DNA from: Prorocentrum cordatum
Taxonomy: Eukaryota > Sar > Dinophyceae > Prorocentrales > Prorocentraceae
NCBI GenBank assembly: GCA_963575745.1
Contig: CAUYUJ010020700.1
Coordinates: 62,001-126,000 of the forward strand
DNA: 64,000 nt
Reading direction: 5' to 3'
Below the pieces are notes generated by a model. It was given only the letters and a program-made list of their open reading frames with translations. It was not told the origin of the DNA and searched no databases. Made by a program: the position numbers and the translations under genes. Shown piece after piece: positions 57,660-64,000 of the stretch (its first letter is position 1; each line of letters starts with the position of its first letter).

Positions 57660-58460
57660 GGAGGGTAGGTCACTAAGTGTCCCACCCTTTGTCCGTTGTA
57701 CACCCGCATCCGAGGGGATCGAATCCAGGACTGGACTGACTCCCGCGTCGCCTTCTGGGGCGCGGTTGTGAAAAAATCGTCGGCCCTGCGGACGGCGATG
57801 CCTCGGGAAGTCTTGCACGAGTGTGCGCGCGAGGATGGCGTCTTCCCGGTATCATGACATTGGGATATGGGAAACTTCGCGTGATGGATGCGATCGACCC
57901 CAGTAAAGTTGTCGGTCTTGCTTTGGTGGTTGACTACTCCCCTGTACTCCTGTCTCTTGCGTTGCTCATCCATGTCTCCCCTCGTGTGCCAGAAGCCCAG
58001 TCTACGGTGTCGGATGTACTGCAGGCGGGGCAGTCCATCCTTGCTGGTTGTTCCCGGCCCCTTCCGTGGATTAAGTGCGATTTGTATGATATCGTGGGGG
58101 CTGCCCATTGTCGTGCGCCTCGTCTCCCCATCTCTGCTTATGTGGACGACCTCGCTCAGTGCGTCCAGGTGTCCCGTCAGGATAGTGTTAGCAAGCTTTT
58201 GCCCGCCGCTCGTGAGTTCTCTGCGATGCTGCAGCAGAGAGGGCGCAAGATCTCCTCAAAGTCTTGCGCGGTGCCCCCCCCCGCAGAAAGCAGGCAAGCC
58301 TGTGGCGGAGCTTTGCGACTCTCTCCCTGTCCCGCTGAAAGTGGTTGAAACTGTTAGAGATCCTGGCGTCTGCACGACTGCGGGTCGGCGGGGCACCGCG
58401 CGGAAGATGGGGCAGCGACGGGAGGAGGCTCGCAGGAGAGGGAAGTAGTTCACGTCCCAT
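57660..58460 (+). pseudogene. Reverse transcriptase remnant (LINE type)
   Basis: Fingers/motif A: HECAREDGVFPVS, an in-frame TGA at 57854-57856, then HWDMGNF, where the Asp is the expected first catalytic residue. After a frameshift the palm reads DAIDPSKVVGLALVVDYSPV and a motif-B-like AGCSRPLPW. Motif C is SAYVDDLAQ with YVDD at 58139-58150. Thumb-like sequence and a KRRR-type basic run follow to about 58450. The order and YVDD form fit dinoflagellate non-LTR elements. At least two frameshifts and one stop; inactive. An upstream endonuclease was not recognised. Confidence 0.7.
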
Positions 58461-59300
58461 GCTCATGCGAATCTTCGCGCTCGCAAGCTGTTCATGCCCA
58501 GAGTCGTTGCGGGTTGCGGTGAGCACTTGGAGCCGCCAAGTCTTGGGCGAGCCTACCTCGCGCATGCGGCGCCTTCGCTCGCGGGCTGCGAAGGCCTCAG
58601 GACGGTGGCACTCTGGCGTCTGTGCCACTTCCCTCCTGTCCTTGGACCATGCCATGTCTGACGACCTTGCGTGTAAGATTCGGTTTGAGCATCTATTTGA
58701 GCGGAGCAGTACCTGAAAACCCTGGACCCCGGTCAAGTTCAGAGTGTGCGACGTGTTTGGCCTAAAATTATGGATGATCTGCGTGATGTTCTTCGTGCCA
58801 ATCGTTGGCGTCATGTTCGTAGTCCCATTGCGGCTGTGATTGCGTGCGTGGGAACCCTCAGGGGCCTAACCTCTGGACGGGGCCACCCTGCGGGTTGATC
58901 AGCGTGATTCCCAGTTTGGTATCTGGAAGACGGTTGGCAAGCAAGTCGGTATCACGTCATGGAAACAAGCTTCTGAAGCGAATGGTGGTCAGGTCCTGCG
59001 CGGGGGCGTCGACCGCATTGTTTTTCGGAGGCTGCGCCGCGCTCTTTCCCGCCAAGGCGATGTCGATGGCGTCGCCATTTTGAACCGCTTTGGCCTGCGC
59101 AGCGCCTGAAGGACCCAGGCGACGTCAGTAATGGAGTTCGTCCTCGCTGCGGTGCGCGGCAGGAGACGCCCTGGTACAGGCATTGGGAGTGCCACGATCT
59201 CTGCGAATCGATGATGAAAGCCTCCACCTTACCTCGCACATGTTCCAGGGCTCGTTTGATAGTGTCCCCGAGCCGGAGCGTGTCTGGACCCGTGGGCTGG
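58461..59300 (+). pseudogene. LINE connection region and zinc-finger remnant
   Basis: Broken segments between the reverse transcriptase and RNase H. The clearest is RCGARQETPWYRHWECHDLC at about 59140-59205, a Cys/His/Cys arrangement typical of the linker before RNase H in these elements. Several frameshifts and stops (for example 58449 and 58717). Confidence 0.5.
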
Positions 59301-59384
59301 TCCCTCTTGGGTGAACCTTGGGGGTCCTTCCGCCTGCGGAGGCGAAGGTCTGGGCTTGGGGGCCTTCTACGAGGCCCTGCACCG

Positions 59385-59818
59385 CGGCGCCAAAATCGTA
59401 GGAGGTGTTTTTCGGAGATATGGGTCTGGAGGGGCCCATTCGGATGACTGGAGGCGAGGGAGAGGTAGTTGGTCTGTTGTGCTCCTCCATCGAGGGCCCA
59501 TGCAGTTGGGACCTGGCCAGTGGTACTCTCCCTGGACCTAGCCAGTCTTCTCCTCGAGCTGAAATCTATGCCCTCATCCAGCCCCTCCTCCTCCTTGTTG
59601 TCGGTGATGCGATGCTGTGCGCCGAGTTCCTCCCAAGAGCGCGTGCCTTCCCCAGAACGAATGCCGAGGTGAACTGCGATCTCCGCCTGACCCTCCAGGG
59701 ATTAGTCGCCAATGGTGTCGCCGCTCACTTTGCGGGGAAAGCTGCCGAGTGGGGAGCCCTACCAGATGATAGCCTTCGCGAACTTCAGAGTAGATGCGAA
59801 CTGTTTCACTGTAGTTAA
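59385..59818 (+). pseudogene. RNase H domain remnant of the LINE
   Basis: YGSGGAHSDDWRRGRGSWSV is the degenerate start (normally TDGSGG, with the first Asp lost). SQSSPRAEIYALIQPL carries the expected catalytic Glu. GVAAHFAGKAAEWGALPDD resembles the end of the domain (normally N-x-AAD). The segments lie in two frames. Together they show an RNase H placed after the reverse transcriptase, as in other dinoflagellate LINEs. Confidence 0.6.
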
Positions 59819-60360
59819 ACGTCTCCTCGCGGTGTCCAGGCATTTTGCTCTCACGTGTCCCCGAGAGCGTGAGGGGCGCTTGGGCAGAGACCATAATCGA
59901 GAGAACGGCCCGAGCTTCTGTAACCTCCGCCACGAAAAGGCTGCGTGAGCAAGGGCACGATACAGGTAAAGTATCGGACACGCTTAAGTGCACGCGGTGG
60001 CTGAGCAAGTTCCTTGCTGTCCGCGGGGAGTTGTAAAAGTTTTGGTCTGGTCCGTGTCCTGGGGCGCTGGTGTTGGGATCTTCGTCGGCTGGTAGGGTGG
60101 ATCGTTCTGCCAGTCCTGTTCCGGTGTCCTTGGGCAATCCGATCGGGCATTCATGCTACCTGCGTGCGCGTATGACGCACACGCTGGCCGAATACAAATG
60201 TGCGCTCTTTTGGCGAGGCTGCGGGGCATTGTTCGTCAGCGTTGCACAGATGCTGACGCTGCCCTGCCCCGCAGAGCCGACGGCCACAGGTCGTCGAAAC
60301 CTTGAGCGGCTGGCGAAGGGTAAACCCCCCAAATACGGTATGTCATTCCCCGCTCCATGA
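59819..60360 (+). pseudogene. C-terminal zinc-binding tail of the LINE
   Basis: Includes VSRHFALTCPREREGRLGRD and, at about 60130-60345, a stretch ending TGRRNLERLAKGKPPKYG preceded by YKCALFWRGCG and a downstream Cys. This Cys-rich tail with a GxRNLxRL motif is what I expect at the 3' end of such elements. Marks the right end of the retrotransposon near 60360. No poly(A) seen. Confidence 0.45.
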
Positions 60361-60873
60361 TCTTCGTTGTTTCATGGACTGCGGCGGGTGTGAGCTTGCA
60401 CTCCTGTGTCCCCAAATTTCTGGAGCCCTGGAGTTCCTCCTCCGAAAGAACTTCTCCGCCCCCGGACCCGCCTGTGATGGCCCCCAGGGCCTGGGAGATG
60501 GGCCCCCCCCGCGGGCGGCGGAAACGAAGGGGCAGGGGTCAGGGGCAACGATAGGGGGGGATGGGCCTCGGGGGGGATGCATCGACCCCCAATCGCCCAT
60601 TGATCGCCGATAGGGGCCCAGTAGCCCTAACCTGCCCAGGAACTTGCGGACTCACTCTCAGAGGCCTATCGCCGATCTGTCGGCGATGTATCGCCGATTC
60701 AAGGTCGGTGCATCCCCCCCTATGCCAGTCCCCCCTCTATCGTTTGCCCCCCAAGGGCGCGCGCCGCCCGAAGCCCCAGCTGGGCGCACCGCGGGCCCCG
60801 GCCGCCCCGGCGGAGGCGGCACGTTCCAGTGCATGAACTTCAACCACATGGCTTTGGCAGGGGCGGGGGTCCG
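60361..60873. other. Spacer with GATCGCCGAT motifs
   Basis: 60590-60715 contains ATCGCCGAT, CTGTCGGCGATGTATCGCC and GATTCAAGGTCGGTGCATC, resembling the interior of the foldback elements; probably a damaged copy. No gene seen. Confidence 0.5.
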
Positions 60874-61080
60874 GGCCTCCCGGACGGGGTCCCCGGGCAG
60901 ACGGGGTCGGAAGACCACGCCGTAGCGCCGAGGCATCGGCGATGTATCGGCAATGTGGAGCCCGATGTTCTCCACGCACGCCGTCGTCGCCGATCGCCGA
61001 CGTCGCGAGACGTCGGCGACGCATCGGCGATGCGGCGCGATCCCCCGACCCCAGCCACTCGGACCCTATCGGGGAGGCCT
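60874..61080. mobile_element. Foldback (MITE-like) element, copy C
   Basis: A 207-bp element. The left arm GGCCTCCCGGACGGGGTCC and GGGGTCGGAAGACC is complementary to a right arm GGTC-like GATCCCCCGACCCC and TATCGGGGAGGCCT. The interior shares ATGTGGAGCCCG with copy B. It lies about 0.7 kb upstream of the SL relic of the fucosyltransferase gene. Confidence 0.82.
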
Positions 61081-61129
61081 CTATGGGGGCCAACTGGGGC
61101 AGTAGGGGGCCGCGGGCCGGCTCTCGGGT

Positions 61130-61560
61130 CTGCGGGGGAGCGGGGCGGCCCCAGGGGAGAAGGAGAGAGGGGCGAAGAGGGGGTGGGTGGGGGTGGAGGG
61201 AGAGGGGCGAGGAGGAGAGAGAGAGAGAGAGAGGCGAGGAGGCATGGGAGAAGGAGAGAGAGGGGAGAAGGAGAGAGAGGGGAGAATGAGAGAGAGAGTG
61301 GAGAAGGAGAGAGAGGGGAGAGGGAGAGGAGAGAGGGAGAGGGCGAGGGGAGAAGGAGAGAGAGGCGAGGAGGAGAGGGAGAGAGGGGCGAGGAGGGAGG
61401 GGGGTCGGGCTCGGGAAGGGTACCAGGGCCAGAAGGAGTAGGCGGGGGAAGGGTCAAGGTCAGGATCAGGAGGATCGGGGTCAGAGAGAGGGGGTCGAGG
61501 AAGACAAGAAGGAGGAGGACGAGGAGGAGGAGGAGGAGGATCGGGGCCAGAAGGAGGGAG
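61130..61560. repeat. GAGAGA/GGAGAAGGAGAG purine tract
   Basis: Purine-only microsatellite with (GA)n, GGAGAAGGAGAGAG and GGAGGA units, between the foldback element and the fucosyltransferase gene. Confidence 0.92.
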
Positions 61561-61814
61561 ATGACCAGGACAAGGGGGGTCGGGATGACGGCCAGGAGGG
61601 TCAGGGGTCAGGAGGTATGTTCGTTTTGTGGGCCAGCGGATGCTCTTTTGCTCCTCCTTGTGCTCGCTACTCCTGTTTCCCCATCGTCGCATTAACCGTC
61701 CTACCTCTTGTCATCCTGCTCGTCCTTGTCCTCCGTCTCATCCATTCCGTTGTCGTCCTCTTCTTCTTCTCCCGTTCCCAGAAGCCGTTGGATATCCGTG
61801 CCCCCTCCCCCAGC

Positions 61815-61836
61815 TCCGTAGCCGTTTTGGCTCAAG
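61815..61836 (+). promoter_or_regulatory. Relic dinoflagellate spliced-leader sequence
   Basis: T-CCGTAGCC, then G, then TTTTGGCTCAAG: the 22-nt dinoflagellate SL (CCGTAGCC-A-TTTTGGCTCAAG after a variable first base) with one substitution. It lies 47 nt upstream of the ATG at 61884. Genomic SL sequence in front of a gene is the known mark of a retroposed, once trans-spliced mRNA. Its terminal AG, or the CCCCCAG just before it (61806-61813), could serve as a new trans-splice acceptor. No downstream Sm-site context of an SL RNA gene is seen. Confidence 0.85.
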
Positions 61837-61883
61837 TCACTCTTGGTCAAACGTTTCCATGTCCTGACTATTGAACGTTTTCA

Positions 61884-63905
61884 ATGGCGGGCGCATCGCT
61901 GCGCGTCCTGCTCTGTGCCCTGCTGGCGCTCGCGTGCGAAGGCCAGCTCGATGACGCCGTGGGCATGGTCCAGGCCGCGCTGGAGTGGCCCACGCTGGGC
62001 GCAAGCCGCGCCTTGGGCGCCACCCACGCTGCGCAGCGCGGCAGGGTCCGATCGAAGGCGAGCACAGAGGCCGTGGACAAGCTCATGAGAGAGGCCCGGG
62101 AGAAGAGCAGGAGGAAGAGGACGCCCTCCTTCCAGTTCAGCCACTCCCCCAAGGAGGCCACAGCCCCAAGCAAGAGACAACGTCACAACCATACACTTTC
62201 GGAGCTCCGATCGGATGTCTCCTGGATCGGCGCTGGGCCTCTGGCGCGCTCCAGGGGGCCCAGCACCGATCCAAGAAGTCCGTGCGGAGGTCCGACAGTT
62301 TGTGCTTATGCCGTTCTTTCTTCTCACAGCGGAGGCCAGCACCGGGAAAACGGGGGAGGCCAGCGCCCAGAAGGCCGTAGAGGTCGGCGCCAACGCGAAG
62401 GAGGCAGAGGCCAGCACCGAATGGAGCAGCCAGAGCTACATCATCGAGAAGACGGCAGTGGCCAGCACCCGGGAGGCCTCCGAGAGCGGTGCCGCCAGGA
62501 AGGGAGCAGAGGCCACCATCACGAAGGCCAGCCAGAGCGACACTGAGGAGAAGCAGTCTGGGGCCCGTGCCCAAGTTGAGGCCACAATCACAGAGGCCAG
62601 CGGGAGCGGCACCGCGGTGCAGGAGGCAGAGGCCACCGTCATCGAGGACAACGACAGCGGCACCGCCGGGAGAGGAGCGGAAGCCAGCAATGCCGACGCT
62701 GCTGGGAAGAGGGCGGAGGCCGCCGCCGTGGAGGCAGCGGGAAGCAGTGGGAAGCAGGCAGAGGCAACTGGCAGCCAGGCCGCCGGGGAGAGAGCCGAAG
62801 ACACCCAGCAGGCCGCCACTGTCAGCGGGAGCGGCGCCGTCGCGAGTGGGACCGTGGGCCACTGGGCTCAGCAGATGCACCAGGCTGGTTTTGCCAACTG
62901 GCTGGACTATAATGCCCACAAGAGGGAGACCAAGAAGAAGTTCGAGGCCCTCGGCAGCTATTTCTCCAGCAGAGAGGAGGACGATGCGGCGGCGACAGTG
63001 AACGGGCTGGCTTGGCCGGCCCATGCGCCGATGCCCAAGCCAGCGCTCATCACCATGCTGAACAGGGCGCGCCTTGGCAACCGCCTCTTCCAGTGGGCGG
63101 CTCTGCTGTCCATCACGAAGGAGGCCGGCGCGCGTGCCGCAGCCCCTCACAACGAGAGGTACAAACCTGGCGCGATCCCACAGCTTGACAACCTGGAGGA
63201 GCTCATCTGGTCGAGCGAGGACATGGACTGGCTGAACACACAAGATCATAAGTGCCACATGTGGGACTTCGGCTGGCCCCTGAAGCTCGACTATGACCTC
63301 GGGAACCTATCCAACTGGACGCTCTCGGGCGTGTCTAAGGGCGAGTTGCACATCCAATCTGCCCTAGAGCCGCGGAAGGGCATGAACTGGGCGCGCGTGT
63401 GGGCGGACGCGATCCTGACCACGCCAACCCCCAGCCCCTGCTCGGTCGTCGAGCTGGACGGATTCTGGCAGCGACCAGAGTTTTTCGTGCACCACCTCAA
63501 CTGGCTTCGGCCGACCTTCTGGAACGCAGAGGTCGCTGGCCAGGCCAGGCACATCCTGGACAGCTGGCTCGAGAAGACGGGCCCGGCGGGCGCAGTCGTG
63601 GGCATCCACCTGCGGCTGGGGGACTACATCGGCATGGGCAGGAATTTGGACATGGACTACTACAGGAACGGGCTGCTGGAGGTGAAGCGGCACCGCAACG
63701 TGGACGAGCTCACGTGCGTCATATTCTCGGACGACATCCACCTGGCCTCAAACGTCAGCCTGGAGCTGGAATCGTGCACGAAGCGCATCCCCGTATACCC
63801 GTGCAGGGAGCTCGGGAAGGAGTACCATTGTAAGCGTGCCGAGAGAGTCGTCAATGACAGAGTGAGCTTCTACATGATGAGCCAGCTGCCCAACATCATC
63901 CTGTT
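61884..63905 (+). CDS. GT11 alpha-1,2-fucosyltransferase-like protein, 3' incomplete
   Basis: Would transfer fucose from GDP-fucose to a glycan in the Golgi lumen. Exon 1 (61884-62169) starts MAGASLRVLLCALLALACEG, a signal anchor. Exon 2 (about 62330-63905) gives an Ala/Glu-rich stem of about 230 residues, then the catalytic domain: RLGNRLFQWAALL (near residue 343; GT11 consensus RLGNQ-x-FQYA), VVGIHLRLGDYI (near 522; consensus VH-x-RRGDY, with the second Arg replaced by Leu), CVIFSDDI (near 562) and YMMSQLPNIIL (near 610). The next motif (S-x-FSWW) is missing and the frame degrades after 63905, where a GC donor fits. The gene continues past the window. GC3-rich; preceded by an SL relic. Confidence 0.8.
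62165..62330 (+). mobile_element. Introner-like TIR element forming the intron of the GT11 gene
   Basis: A 160-bp insert (62165-62324) flanked by CACAGC at 62159-62164 and 62325-62330. The arms (GGAGCTCCGATCGG-TGTCTCCTGGATCGGCGCTGGG and the complement of CCCAGCACCGATCCAAGAAGTC) pair over about 60 bp. Excising insert plus one CACAGC leaves GCC ACA GCG GAG GCC in frame. Splicing may instead run from a GC donor at 62170 (GCAAGA) to the AG at 62328-62329, also in frame. The right arm ends in a TTCTTTCTTCT pyrimidine tract. Confidence 0.8.
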
Positions 63906-64000
63906 GCGCTGCCGCGCCAATCCGCCGCCGCGCTTGGGAAGGGCGACTGGGGGAGGGTGCGCTAGCTGTGGAGGGCTTGGGGGGGACGGAGGTTGGTGCC

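Noticed and set aside
61815-61836. Spliced-leader RNA gene
   Set aside because: There is no GT donor directly after the leader, no Sm-binding motif and no tandem SL or 5S context; its position before a coding start fits a relic instead.
1-64000. tRNA, rRNA or snRNA genes
   Set aside because: No cloverleaf, conserved rRNA or Sm-site pattern was noticed by eye; a covariance-model scan would be needed to exclude small ones.

Overview
This window looks like nuclear DNA of a dinoflagellate, possibly of the large-genome Prorocentrum type; the genus is a guess. Three things point there. A 22-nt near-perfect copy of the dinoflagellate spliced-leader (SL) sequence lies at 61815-61836. The few convincing exons are GC3-rich and appear to use GC or GA 5' splice sites with AG acceptors. 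Almost everything else is satellite, microsatellite and short inverted-repeat DNA. Nothing resembles a bacterial operon, plastid or mitochondrial genome, rRNA or tRNA. Most long open frames are artefacts of tandem repeats whose period is a multiple of three, or of triplet microsatellites open in several frames.

Layout. 1-9400: purine and GTT/GGA microsatellites, a 15-bp satellite (1061-1815), a 21-bp satellite (4675-5240) and the first copy of a foldback element (5830-6022). 9414-14370: two large copies of a 99-bp satellite array, duplicated with both flanks. 14640-16910: a candidate exon and two convincing 3' exons of an unidentified gene (16505-16909). 17600-20000: degenerate CTTGGGGGCC repeats. 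20326-21152: two exons of an SLC5-type sodium/solute symporter. 21411-22412: a 125-bp satellite. 22885-24790: a GGT-rich block. 26604-26815: a second foldback element. 28437-32594: further satellites, ending in an array of GCTTCTAAGAAGC palindromes. 33387-33660: a likely two-exon coding segment. 34280-51500: mostly anonymous DNA with open-frame remnants, a CTG microsatellite and an inverted AAGTAGGTTT array. 51757-51959: a third SLC5-like exon, on the same strand and in the right order for the same protein, directly followed by a 190-bp terminal-inverted-repeat (TIR) element. 56220-60360: a decayed non-LTR retrotransposon (zinc-finger/coiled-coil ORF1, reverse transcriptase with YVDD, RNase H, C-terminal zinc-binding tail). 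60874-61080: a third foldback element. 61884 to the window end: a 5' part of an alpha-1,2-fucosyltransferase-like (GT11) gene.

The most interesting result is at the right end. The GT11 gene carries an SL relic in its 5' leader, the signature of an mRNA recycled into the genome. Its single visible intron is a short TIR element flanked by a CACAGC duplication. A related element with a TAGCA duplication sits exactly at the end of the SLC5-like exon. In both cases the duplication supplies the AG acceptor and the element end supplies the pyrimidine tract. This is what an introner-like intron-generating element should look like, here apparently acting after retroposition. If the SLC5 exons belong to one gene, it spans more than 31 kb and most of the window is intron.
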